Counted from the stretch's first letter, positions 36,505 to 44,868 are shown. The stretch: 64,000 nucleotides of DNA from Methylobacter tundripaludum SV96 (GCF_000190755.2 NZ_JH109153.1:248001-312000), one strand, 5' to 3'. Program-made: numbers and translations. Notes: generated by a model not told the origin, from the letters alone.

Positions 36505-38312
36505 TCCTTACCCTCGTAAACCATGCGTCCTGAACTATGCATACCGCGCTCCGAACTGAAATTAAAGTACAGTTTTCCCGACGCCGCTTTCCAATCGAGA
36601 GCCAGCGTTAATTCATCGCCGGGCTGTATGACTTGGGTAAATTTAACAACTTCCAGCTGCGAGAACGGTTTATCAATCACAAAAAAAAGTTTACCGAAAT
36701 GTTCGACCCAGGCCAGTTGCACTACGCCCGGCAAAATCGGGTAACTCGGAAAATGATCGGGGAAATAAAGCAAATCTTCGGGCACCTTAAGGCCAAGCCG
36801 GACGCCTTCCGGCGTCAGTTCAAGAGTGAGTGCTTGAGGCAATTTTCGGTTGTCAAAATCCAACAGGCTTTTTAACAACGGCTGATTTATTTTACCTTGG
36901 CTCGTTAACGGCATGGTGTTCACAAACAACCATTTTCTGGGCAATACCACCGCCTCGAACCATTGCTCAAGCGCCTTGCGCAGTTGCCTGATCAGCCGGT
37001 TTCGACCCTGAATTGCCTCCTGCTCCAAGCCCTGCGAACTTAACACCACGATCGCCGCAACGACATCCCGGTGATGGGTTATCACCAGCGCATGCGCATC
37101 ATCTATCCACGGCTCGCTCATCAAGCGTTGTTCCAGTTCGACCAGAGACAGGCGTTTTTCTTCTATTTTGACTATGCGGTCCGAACGCCCATGCAGCATA
37201 AACCGGCCATCGTCCAGCAGGATGATTTGGTCGTCCAGTTGAATCCCTCCGGCCCCCCCTTTTTCTAAGGGGGAAAGATGCTTCCTTGGTGAAAAAGAGG
37301 ATTCCTCCGCGGTAAAGGAGGAAGATTCCTCATCCCCCCCCTTAGAAAAAGGGGGGCTAGGGGGGATTTCCAAATAAGGCGAATGCAAAAACCACTTCCC
37401 ATCAATACAGCTTAACCTCATGCCGGAAAATAACGTCCAAGCGGCCGTCATAGATTGTCGCCGCCAGGCAATACCGCCGGTCTCGGAGCTGCCGTAAATT
37501 TCAACCACCGCCTGCTTGCCATCGTTCAATATCTGCTCGGCAGCCTGCTCCGGCAACGCGCCGCCTGAACTGAAAATCGCCTTTAACTTGGCAATACCTT
37601 CCCAGGGCGAAGCTTGATCCAAGCGTTTTAAATGTGCCGGACTGGCAATCCAGTAAGCGGATTCGTGTTGAATGGCATTAACCAGCGTTTCAGGATTGAT
37701 ATAAGCCTGACTATGAAAACACCGTCCAGCCGACAACGGCCATAACACGCGAAACAGCAAGCCATAGATATGCTGATGGCTGACCGTTGCCAACGCCGCC
37801 GCATCGCCCAGTTGTTCGCCCCAATGTTTTTCCAGCGTAGCGATTTCAAGCTGAAACTGGTTTAGGCATTTGGCTATCGGCTTGGCCTGCCCCGTAGAAC
37901 CGGAGGTAAAAATGACCAGCTGACTTTCCGAAGGATTCAACGGCGACAAAGACCGGCTGGAACTAGCCGATGCCTCTAAACAGTAATCGAAGCACTCGCC
38001 GGTTTGCCAATCGCCCAGCAACTGACAGTCTGGCGATAATTGCTCGGCGGTGCCGGGGCGATTATTGCCGGGTATCCGGATCTGTTTACCGGCATGCAAC
38101 AACGCAAACAACAGCACGGCAAAAGGATAAGCGTCTTCGGTGTACAAGGCGTAGTGCTGAAACGGTTGCGCTTGCAGTTTATCGACCCAGTAGCTAACCG
38201 TGTTTGCAAACTGCCCTGCCGAATAATAATGCCCGGCATGATAGGCAACAGGCGCATCATTCGGCCTTTGAGCGATTAAACAGTGGGACAACGGCAGCAA
38301 CTTATCGGACAT
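36501..38312 (-). CDS. apeH: Acyl-ACP ligase fused to dehydratase (ApeH-ApeI) with repeat insertion
   Basis: A 603-residue fusion. Residues 1-485 form an AMP-dependent ligase (P-loop FTSGSTGQAKP at 135-145, YGSSETGG near 273) that loads the aryl starter on ACP. Residues 490-603 form an ApeI-type hot-dog dehydratase with HFPSYPILPG at 520-529. Residues 316-357 (IPPSPPFSKGG ... EKGGAGGI) come from a palindromic repeat inserted in frame between the two parts of the ligase domain, before LDDGRFMLHGRSDRIVK. ApeH and ApeI are usually separate genes. Confidence 0.9.
   Translation of the reverse strand: MSDKLLPLSHCLIAQRPNDAPVAYHAGHYYSAGQFANTVSYWVDKLQAQPFQHYALYTEDAYPFAVLLFALLHAGKQIRIPGNNRPGTAEQLSPDCQLLGDWQTGECFDYCLEASASSSRSLSPLNPSESQLVIFTSGSTGQAKPIAKCLNQFQLEIATLEKHWGEQLGDAAALATVSHQHIYGLLFRVLWPLSAGRCFHSQAYINPETLVNAIQHESAYWIASPAHLKRLDQASPWEGIAKLKAIFSSGGALPEQAAEQILNDGKQAVVEIYGSSETGGIAWRRQSMTAAWTLFSGMRLSCIDGKWFLHSPYLEIPPSPPFSKGGDEESSSFTAEESSFSPRKHLSPLEKGGAGGIQLDDQIILLDDGRFMLHGRSDRIVKIEEKRLSLVELEQRLMSEPWIDDAHALVITHHRDVVAAIVVLSSQGLEQEAIQGRNRLIRQLRKALEQWFEAVVLPRKWLFVNTMPLTSQGKINQPLLKSLLDFDNRKLPQALTLELTPEGVRLGLKVPEDLLYFPDHFPSYPILPGVVQLAWVEHFGKLFFVIDKPFSQLEVVKFTQVIQPGDELTLALDWKAASGKLYFNFSSERGMHSSGRMVYEGKE
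37242..37367. repeat. KGG-coding palindromic element inside apeH
   Basis: A 126-bp element with inverted ends (AATCCCTCCGGCCCCCCC ... GGGGGGCTAGGGGGGATT) and an inner TCCGCGG. It is kin to the 120-bp element in apeO. Length is a multiple of three and no stop codon is introduced. Confidence 0.88.
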
Positions 38313-38853
38313 GCTTTTGGGTTCTCATCCTGACCAGGTATTCGGCGGCGAATAAAACGCCCATCAACACGTAAGCGATCAGGCCATTGTATAAACTCCA
38401 CACTTCCAGGCTGCACCAAAACGCCGTTATCCATGCCAGAGTGCCGTTAACGATAAAAAAAACGCACCAAACTTGAGTCACACGACGGGTATAAATAACG
38501 CCTTCCGGCGGCAAATCGGGATGCTGTAAACGGGCCAGACGTTCAATCAAGCTGGGCGGCGAAAACAGGCTCCAGCCGAAAATGAGCAACATCAAGCCAT
38601 TGACCAGAATCGGATAAACCAGCAAAGTGCCTAACTGATTGCTCCACATCGCAAATACGCAATAACCGATGCCTGCAATCAATAGCGGGGTGCTCCAGTG
38701 TTTAATGGAATAACTGGCCGCCAGTCTGACCAGCAACAATGCAATCAATAGGCAGGCTATTTTCCAGGGCTCGAAATAATCTCTGCCGAAAAAAACGACC
38801 AACGGGTATAACAACGTCGATAACCCCATCACACCACTTACAAACAAGCGCAT
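38302..38853 (-). CDS. apeG: APE membrane protein ApeG (COG4648 family)
   Basis: A 183-residue inner-membrane protein with about five to six hydrophobic helices, of the COG4648 family found in APE clusters; its role is not established. It overlaps apeH by 11 bp. The start at 38853 (MRLFVSGVMGLS) is chosen because the same 12-residue start is duplicated at 39085. The upstream GGAACGAG that serves as ribosome site derives from a REP-like repeat. Confidence 0.78.
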   Translation of the reverse strand: MRLFVSGVMGLSTLLYPLVVFFGRDYFEPWKIACLLIALLLVRLAASYSIKHWSTPLLIAGIGYCVFAMWSNQLGTLLVYPILVNGLMLLIFGWSLFSPPSLIERLARLQHPDLPPEGVIYTRRVTQVWCVFFIVNGTLAWITAFWCSLEVWSLYNGLIAYVLMGVLFAAEYLVRMRTQKHVR

Positions 38854-39085
38854 AGTTATCTCGTTCCTATGCACTTATCGCATTGCGCCGCGAGCCGTAT
38901 GCGGGTTCCCCCAAGCTCAGGGATAATGAAGCTCTCGGCAACTGCTCCCTGCGTTGCTCTACCTCCTGCGCCCATGCAGTTGCAGCTTCGCGAGACGGGA
39001 AGCTGGAGCTTCCCGCACCGAATTCCCAAGCTAGAGCTTGGGCACCAGCACTCAAACCCATCACGCCGTTTACAAACAACCGCAT
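38819..39085. repeat. Repeat block with duplicated apeG 5' end
   Basis: 38819-38853 and 39051-39085 are direct copies of the apeG start (MRLFVSGVMGLS and MRLFVNGVMGL). The right copy follows the apeF stop at once, as in an intact operon, then runs into AAGCTCCAGCTT palindromes (38985-39045) and a REP remnant (38860-38900). Confidence 0.82.
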
Positions 39086-39086
39086 A

Positions 39087-39335
39087 TCAGCCATTAAGCA
39101 TCTTATAAACCGCCTCGACCACATCGCCAATAGTGCGGGCCGTTTTGAAATCTTCGGCTTTGATCGCTTTGCCGGTCATTTCTTTAAGCCTGACGATCAT
39201 GTCCACCGCATCGATACTGTCGAAATCCAGGTCTTCGTACAACCGGGCTTCCAAAGTAATCGCCTGTTCATCCATCTCAAACATCTCGACCATAATCTCC
39301 TTGATGGCCGTTAAAATTTCTTCGCGCTCTTTCAT
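39087..39335 (-). CDS. apeF: Acyl carrier protein ApeF
   Basis: An 82-residue ACP that carries the growing polyene. The phosphopantetheine Ser40 lies in DFDSIDAVD. It forms the second of two tandem ACPs; having two is standard in APE clusters. An 84-bp gap separates it from apeE. Confidence 0.93.
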   Translation of the reverse strand: MKEREEILTAIKEIMVEMFEMDEQAITLEARLYEDLDFDSIDAVDMIVRLKEMTGKAIKAEDFKTARTIGDVVEAVYKMLNG

Positions 39336-39419
39336 GCCCTACCTCCGTGTACGTCGCCTTGCGGGCGCGCTGTCATGCGTGAAAACCCTCTTTGCTGATA
39401 ATTTTTTATCATCATAGCC

Positions 39420-39668
39420 TCAATCGCGCGCCGCTTGAATGTAATCCGCCAGCGTTGAAACCGAGGCGAAAATCTTCACCACGTCTTCTTTTTCGGCATC
39501 AATTTTTACGTTGTATTTTTTTCGGATAGCCAAGCCCAATTCCAGGGCATCGATGGAATCCAGCCCCAAACCGTCATTAAACAACGGTGCCTGACTGTCT
39601 ATATCCGCCACGCTGATGTCTTCCAAATCCAGCGTATCAATAATGAGTTGTTTTAATTCATTTTCCAT
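39420..39668 (-). CDS. apeE: Acyl carrier protein ApeE
   Basis: An 82-residue ACP with phosphopantetheine Ser38 in GLDSIDALE. Its ATG overlaps the end of the acyltransferase gene apeD by 11 bp. It is probably the ACP loaded by ApeH or the one used for elongation; the sequence does not tell which. Confidence 0.93.
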   Translation of the reverse strand: MENELKQLIIDTLDLEDISVADIDSQAPLFNDGLGLDSIDALELGLAIRKKYNVKIDAEKEDVVKIFASVSTLADYIQAARD

Positions 39669-40452
39669 CGTGCTTATAAAGTTCTCTCTGTTGAGTAAAG
39701 TAATCTTGCTGATATTGTGTAAAGCGACGGACGCCTACCGATTTTGGACTGATGCCGGCAAATTCATCCAGTGGAATATCATCGCCGACGTGCATGGTCA
39801 GATGAAAGCGGCGCTCGGGAATTTGATACCACCGCTCGGTTTTGGTTAAGGTGCTGGGAGTGCAGGTCAACGTCACCGGGGTCACGATGGCATTCGCCTG
39901 CAAGGCAATGGCCGCCGCGCCGCGTTGAAAATGATACGGCTTGCCCGGTATTGATCGCGTTCCCTCAGGAAAAATAATCATCGATCCGCCTGAGCGTAAC
40001 CAGGCAACGCACTCGGCTATCATTTGCTCGGGATCGCCATTGCTGATGTATCCGGCGTTGAGTATGGGGCCGCGCATAAACGGATTATGCCACAGCTTGG
40101 CTTTGACAATACAACTGGCCTGTTTGATCCGGCTGATCAAAAATACAATATCGACCAGCGTTGGATGGTTGGCGATAATCAATTGGCCGGGGCGGTTAAG
40201 CTTTTCCAAACCCACGATTTCGTAAGTCATTACCCCCAGCCGGTGCATCAAACCGATGAACACATAAAAACTGTAACTCACCGTTTTTTGGCCCCGGCCG
40301 ACCTTTTGCCGCCGATTGCCGGGCAACAGCGACAGCACCGGAAACACGAAGACCCACAGCAATAAACCGCCGACGCCAAAACTAAAAAAACTTAATCCTG
40401 TTGCCAGAAGACGCCAGCCATAGCCTAATTTTGCCGCTATTTTTTGTGCCAT
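39658..40452 (-). CDS. apeD: Lysophospholipid-type acyltransferase ApeD
   Basis: A 264-residue PlsC-like membrane acyltransferase. Motif I is HPTLVD (H96, D101) and motif III is FPEGTRS (161-167). A hydrophobic segment at about 17-42 anchors it in the inner membrane. In APE clusters it is thought to transfer a chain to the lipid anchor. It overlaps apeC by 16 bp upstream and apeE downstream. Confidence 0.9.
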   Translation of the reverse strand: MAQKIAAKLGYGWRLLATGLSFFSFGVGGLLLWVFVFPVLSLLPGNRRQKVGRGQKTVSYSFYVFIGLMHRLGVMTYEIVGLEKLNRPGQLIIANHPTLVDIVFLISRIKQASCIVKAKLWHNPFMRGPILNAGYISNGDPEQMIAECVAWLRSGGSMIIFPEGTRSIPGKPYHFQRGAAAIALQANAIVTPVTLTCTPSTLTKTERWYQIPERRFHLTMHVGDDIPLDEFAGISPKSVGVRRFTQYQQDYFTQQRELYKHDGK

Positions 40453-41165
40453 TCCCAGCTATGTCTATGATTGCCCAGCACCAACGTGTTATCGTCGGCA
40501 ACAAGAAATTTTATAAAAGAGAGTATCTGCAAAGCCTGCTCGCCATCGTCGCGATGCGCGGATGAGTTGTTAAATTGCAACGGCAAGCCGTTCCCGGTTA
40601 AAGACACTTTTAAAGCCAGCGCACAAATGGCAGGCGCATTGAGCGCAAACGGCAACGACGGATAAAAATCCGATAGCGGTTCATCATACAACACGATCAG
40701 CACCTCGCTATGGTGTTCCTGCAAAAGCCCCAGGGCTTCAATAAACGCCGGAGCAATACCGTCCTGGCCCGGCGCAATCACGGTAATTTCCTGGTGACAG
40801 TCATAGGCTATTGAAAACAATCCCGCTATGGCGTTATGAACTGACAAACTAAAGGCTGTCGGAGAAACTTCCTCACCTTTCTGCATGCTTTTTAGCATCT
40901 CCAATGATTTATTCACTTCGCCATGGGCGGAGCTGAAAACAATAGGCAATGACTTATCGCTATCAATACAACCGTCCGCGGCATTAAAAACCGCTCTGGC
41001 TAATGGGCTTAATCTGCGTTGCAGTATCTTGGGCACCGCAGCCGGTATGGCCGCTTTTTCCTCTTGGGCAAAGGTCTGATGGTCGCGCCACTTTTGCCAA
41101 TCTTCGTGACAGCTCATTCCGGGAGCCCAAGCGTTCCAGTCTCGCAGTACAAAATCGACTGTCAT
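40437..41165 (-). CDS. apeC: Chain-length factor ApeC (ketosynthase-like)
   Basis: A 242-residue short ketosynthase-like protein (beta-ketoacyl synthase N-terminal type). It lacks the catalytic Cys; the matching region is SPTAFSLSVHNAIAGL. This is the expected form of the APE chain-length factor, which pairs with ApeO. As the first gene of the operon it is preceded by 112 bp to modE; the operon promoter should lie there, though none is clear. Confidence 0.87.
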   Translation of the reverse strand: MTVDFVLRDWNAWAPGMSCHEDWQKWRDHQTFAQEEKAAIPAAVPKILQRRLSPLARAVFNAADGCIDSDKSLPIVFSSAHGEVNKSLEMLKSMQKGEEVSPTAFSLSVHNAIAGLFSIAYDCHQEITVIAPGQDGIAPAFIEALGLLQEHHSEVLIVLYDEPLSDFYPSLPFALNAPAICALALKVSLTGNGLPLQFNNSSAHRDDGEQALQILSFIKFLVADDNTLVLGNHRHSWEWHKK

Positions 41166-41277
41166 TATATCAATCCGGTTGAACGTTTACACTTGACGGA
41201 CAATAAAAAATCCAGAGCGCTTGAATTCATATAATGAACGCAATTCCGGTCGGTTGTTGAAGATGGATTAACCGTTA

Positions 41278-42096
41278 TCAAAGCGGAGACATGACGCCCA
41301 GAACCGGGGCATTACTTTTAAACATCGCCCATACCGGCATGCCGGGCATAAGCGCCAGGCTTTGTACGCTTTGCGGCGTAACCATGGCAACCAGCGTTTC
41401 GCCGCCGGGCAACAAAACAATCACTTCCGCATTCACCTCGTCCTGTTGGACGCGAATCACACTGCATGACAAACGATTACGCGCTGTAAACCGATAGGGA
41501 TCGGAATCGACTGTTAGCGTTATGTCGGCGCTGTTGACCAACAAAACCGCATCGGCGCCGACCTGTAAGCCAAGATCGTTAAGCGACGTCAAGGTTACGG
41601 AGGTAACAACCTGTTCGCCCCCTTTCAATTTCACGCTGACCTCGGCATTCACCGCACCGGCTTGAATCGCGGTAATACAGCCAAAAATCTGGTTACGGGC
41701 GCTGGTTTTAACCACCAGCCGCTGCAACAACAAGACCGTATCCGGGTCGTCGGCGAGACTACGATTGAGCTGATCGAGAAACTGCCGATGCTGTTGTTCC
41801 AAGCGGGTAAACAGCGCCAGCAAAGAGCGTCCGGCCTCGGTTAAACAGGTGCCGCCGCCTTTGCTGCCGCCCGTGGCGGTGCTGACTAATGTTTTCGGTG
41901 CGCCGTTGTTAGCTCTTTCAATAATTTGCCAGGCGCCTTTGTAACTCAAGCCCATCTGCTTGGCGGCCTGATTGATTGAGCCGCTTTGATCTATCGCCCT
42001 TAGCAAGCCGATCATGCGGCTATCCAGTCCGACTAACCGCAATTCGCCATCGACCCAGGCTGTTGAAATATTGTTGTGGTTTAAGCTGTCAGCCAT
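41278..42096 (-). CDS. modE: Molybdate-responsive regulator ModE
   Basis: A 272-residue transcription factor. Residues 20-90 form a LysR-like winged helix (SINQAAKQMGLSYKGAWQII); two Mop/TOBE domains follow (about 128-195 and 200-268; TSARNQIFG, TARNRLSCS) and bind molybdate. The molybdate-bound dimer binds inverted repeats near mod promoters. It is divergent from the molybdate operon, and a matching operator lies at 42322-42355. Confidence 0.95.
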   Translation of the reverse strand: MADSLNHNNISTAWVDGELRLVGLDSRMIGLLRAIDQSGSINQAAKQMGLSYKGAWQIIERANNGAPKTLVSTATGGSKGGGTCLTEAGRSLLALFTRLEQQHRQFLDQLNRSLADDPDTVLLLQRLVVKTSARNQIFGCITAIQAGAVNAEVSVKLKGGEQVVTSVTLTSLNDLGLQVGADAVLLVNSADITLTVDSDPYRFTARNRLSCSVIRVQQDEVNAEVIVLLPGGETLVAMVTPQSVQSLALMPGMPVWAMFKSNAPVLGVMSPL

Positions 42097-42175
42097 AAAA
42101 GATTGTGTTGCGGTACAAGATTTGAATTAATCATTATTTCCCTAATGGTGTGAGGACAGTGTTAAGTCACTGCAC

Positions 42176-42191
42176 TGTCATTAAGTCTACA
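42176..42191 (+). promoter_or_regulatory. NifA-type upstream site 1 of mod operon
   Basis: TGT-N10-ACA, the consensus for NifA binding, 111 bp before the -24 element. It aligns with the site at 60320-60335 before nifH. Confidence 0.72.
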
Positions 42192-42204
42192 GAACAGAAC
42201 AAAA

Positions 42205-42220
42205 TGTTTGAAACACCACA
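42205..42220 (+). promoter_or_regulatory. NifA-type upstream site 2 of mod operon
   Basis: A second TGT-N10-ACA, 29 bp after the first. The nifH region has a near match (TGT-N10-ACG) at the same spacing. Confidence 0.68.
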
Positions 42221-42287
42221 TTGTTTACTCTTTTGACGCAAAACAATAATCAAAACAATTCAATGATGTAACCGCCATGTTAATAAT

Positions 42288-42303
42288 TGGCACGTCACTT
42301 GCT
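42288..42303 (+). promoter_or_regulatory. Sigma-54 promoter of mod operon
   Basis: TGGCACGTCACTTGCT fits the sigma-54 consensus TGGCACG-N4-TTGCT without mismatch. Transcription should start near 42314. The 100 bases upstream align closely with the nifH promoter region. Confidence 0.85.
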
Positions 42304-42321
42304 CTAAGGAACATTGTCACC

Positions 42322-42355
42322 AACAACGTTATGTACTTTGATACATAACGTTGTT
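42322..42355. promoter_or_regulatory. ModE operator
   Basis: A perfect inverted repeat with 14-bp arms (AACAACGTTATGTA / TACATAACGTTGTT) and a 6-bp spacer, matching the CGnTATnTA-N6-TAnATAnCG pattern of ModE sites. Placed at about +8 to +41, it suits repression by road-block. Confidence 0.88.
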
Positions 42356-42458
42356 AAACTGGAGCCGTGTCTTATTTTTAGTTTTCCCGAATAAGACGCT
42401 GTATACATCGACGAATCAGCGTCGATGTGAACATTATAATTACAATTATAGGTCATTG

Positions 42459-43964
42459 ATGATGCGAAGAAAATCTTTTACCGGCGTTACTGTTAACCAT
42501 ACACTCAGTTTAATAGTCGCCAGCGGTTTTTGCATGGGCGCCAACAACGCTATTCAGGCCGCCGAAAAGAAAACTTACACCAAACCCCCGTTTGCCGCTT
42601 TTTCCAGCCAAATGTCTGATCCTTTACTCGGTTCGGACAAATACGAAAAACCGGTCTGGAATCTGCACGATACACTGAACCTACCGAAATGGCTGTCTCT
42701 GTCGGTGGAACAGCGCACCCGCTACGAAACCATGGACGGCAGTTTCAAAGCCGGAGGTAAAGGCGGCGACCAACAAATTCCGTTGCAAACCGACGTATTC
42801 CTGGAGGCGCGCTTCAATCACCTACGCGCTGGAGCCGAGTTTCTGGATGCACGGCAGTTCGGCTCCGATAGCGGCTCCGGGATCAATAACACCCACGTAG
42901 ACGAGGCTGACTTTATCCAGGGTTATCTGGCCTGGGCCGATCAGAACTTAGCCTACAGCGGTCTGGGAGCGGAAGTCATCGTCGGTCGTCAATCGCTTAA
43001 TTTCGGTAGTCGCCGGTTGATTGCCAGAAACGCGATGCGCAACACCATCAATAGTTTCGACGGCATACGGCTGCGTTTGCTCGATTATAACAACTGGCAA
43101 TTCAATGCTTTTGTGACCAAACCGGTCGGTCGCTATCCGAATAACTCGGCGCAACTTCTTGATGGATTCCACAGTTTCGATGAACCGGAATACCAAACCT
43201 GGTTTTCCGGCGGAATCCTGGAAAAATACGACATCGCCTGGGGCATTAATGCCGAATTGTATTTGTACCATTTGGACGAAGGCGACCGCAACCGCAGCCA
43301 GACTGCCAACCGCCGTTATTTCACGCCCGGCATGCGCTTTTACATGAAACCGGCCAAGGGCGCATTCGATTTTCAAACCGAAACCATCGGCCAATTCGGC
43401 ACGGTGCGTTCATCGACCGCCGCCAACAATGGCACGGATTTGGACCATTCCGCCTGGTATCAACACCTGGATGCCGGTTACACCTTTGATATTCCCTGGT
43501 CGCCGCGTTTGGCGCTGGAATACGATTACGCCAGCGGCGATCACGACCCCAACGATAGAAAAGATCAGCGTTTCGATACTCTGTATGGCGCGCGGCGCTT
43601 CGAGTTCGGTGCAACCGGCATTTACGGCGCCTTTGCCCGCAGCAATATCAATACGCCGGGCTTGCGCTTAACCGCCGCGCCGCGAAGCGATGTGCAGCTT
43701 GGCCTCAGTCACCGGCTCTACTGGCTGGCCGAGGATAAGGACAGTTGGACCTCAGCCAATCTGCGCGATACCACGGGTAGAACCGATAACTTTATCGGCC
43801 AGCAACTCGAACTGACAGCTCGCTGGGATTTCAACAGCAGCCTGAATTTCGAAACCAGCTGGGCACATCTGTTCAAAGACACTTTCGCCAAGGAAACCGC
43901 CAATGCGCCAACTAATAAGAATGACGTCAATTATGTCTATGTACAAAGCATGTTGCGTTTTTGA
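42459..43964 (+). CDS. Outer-membrane porin, alginate-export family
   Basis: A 501-residue beta-barrel protein of the alginate-export (AlgE-like) family. A signal sequence covers about residues 1-35, ending near AIQAAE. Alternating strands follow and the chain ends in YVQSMLRF, with the terminal Phe typical of outer-membrane barrels. The start at 42459 (or 42462) has AGG upstream; the frame extends further but only across the ModE operator. As first gene of the mod operon it probably lets molybdate across the outer membrane, not alginate. Confidence 0.8.
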   Translation: MMRRKSFTGVTVNHTLSLIVASGFCMGANNAIQAAEKKTYTKPPFAAFSSQMSDPLLGSDKYEKPVWNLHDTLNLPKWLSLSVEQRTRYETMDGSFKAGGKGGDQQIPLQTDVFLEARFNHLRAGAEFLDARQFGSDSGSGINNTHVDEADFIQGYLAWADQNLAYSGLGAEVIVGRQSLNFGSRRLIARNAMRNTINSFDGIRLRLLDYNNWQFNAFVTKPVGRYPNNSAQLLDGFHSFDEPEYQTWFSGGILEKYDIAWGINAELYLYHLDEGDRNRSQTANRRYFTPGMRFYMKPAKGAFDFQTETIGQFGTVRSSTAANNGTDLDHSAWYQHLDAGYTFDIPWSPRLALEYDYASGDHDPNDRKDQRFDTLYGARRFEFGATGIYGAFARSNINTPGLRLTAAPRSDVQLGLSHRLYWLAEDKDSWTSANLRDTTGRTDNFIGQQLELTARWDFNSSLNFETSWAHLFKDTFAKETANAPTNKNDVNYVYVQSMLRF

Positions 43965-43979
43965 CGGATTGATGAGCCG

Positions 43980-44765
43980 ATGAAAACAGATAAGCTGAGC
44001 GTATTCGGCAGCGGAGCCATTATCGGCACATTGGGCGGCCTGATTGGACTGGGCGGCGCGGAGTTTCGCCTGCCCTTATTAATTGGGCCGTTCGGCTTCG
44101 CCGCCCTGGAAGCCGTTATTGTCAATAAAGCGATAAGTCTTATTGTCGTGGCCTCGGCGCTGCCATTCAGGATGGGAACAGTCCCGCTCAATGAGCTGGC
44201 GGCACATTGGAGCATAATTCTGAACCTGTTGGCAGGAAGTCTGTTAGGCGCGTGGTTCGGGGCTGGCTGGGCGATAAAGCTAAAAACCGAAAGCTTTTAC
44301 AAAGTCATCGCCGTGTTATTGGCGGCAATAGCCTTGTTGCTTGTATTCGGCCATAACCCGGCAAACGCAAGCCTGCCACCGCTTTCCGGCGCGCCTCAAG
44401 TTGCCGCCGGTGTGCTCGCGGGTTTTGGCATAGGCGTGGTCGCCTCGTTGTTGGGCGTCGCGGGCGGAGAGCTGCTGATTCCCACGCTGGTATTGCTATT
44501 CGGCACCGACATCAAGCTTGCCGGGAGCTTGTCGTTGGCGGTCAGCCTGCCCACCATACTGACCGGCTTCGCCCGCTACAGCACCGACCGGAGTTTCGCG
44601 GTGCTGGGCCGGAACCGTGACTTTGCGCTGGCGATGGCTGCCGGATCACTATTTGGCGCTTTCTTGGGCGGCCAGTTGCTCGGAATGATTCCGGCAGACG
44701 TATTACTGCCGTCATTGGCGTTGATATTGGCGATCTCGGCGATTAAGGTTTGGCGGCATGGATAA
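43980..44765 (+). CDS. TSUP family (TauE/SafE-like) permease
   Basis: A 261-residue inner-membrane protein with about eight helices and the paired glycine-rich motifs GLIGLGGAEFRLPLL and SLLGVAGGELLIPTL of the TSUP family, which moves small anions such as sulfite. It starts 15 bp after the porin gene and precedes modA. Its place suggests transport of molybdate or of a competing oxyanion, but the substrate cannot be read from sequence. Confidence 0.85.
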   Translation: MKTDKLSVFGSGAIIGTLGGLIGLGGAEFRLPLLIGPFGFAALEAVIVNKAISLIVVASALPFRMGTVPLNELAAHWSIILNLLAGSLLGAWFGAGWAIKLKTESFYKVIAVLLAAIALLLVFGHNPANASLPPLSGAPQVAAGVLAGFGIGVVASLLGVAGGELLIPTLVLLFGTDIKLAGSLSLAVSLPTILTGFARYSTDRSFAVLGRNRDFALAMAAGSLFGAFLGGQLLGMIPADVLLPSLALILAISAIKVWRHG

Positions 44766-44868
44766 GCGGTTACGCATAGCGCCGCTTTTAGCAGCCGGGG
44801 ATGATTACGCAGTAAACGGTATGCGCGGCATGCCATAGCAACACATCACTTAATTATTGGAGAATTTT

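Noticed and set aside
42351-42458. Upstream extension of the porin gene from a TTG
   Set aside because: The extension crosses the ModE operator and adds a non-signal sequence; ATG 42459 gives a proper signal peptide and has a ribosome site.
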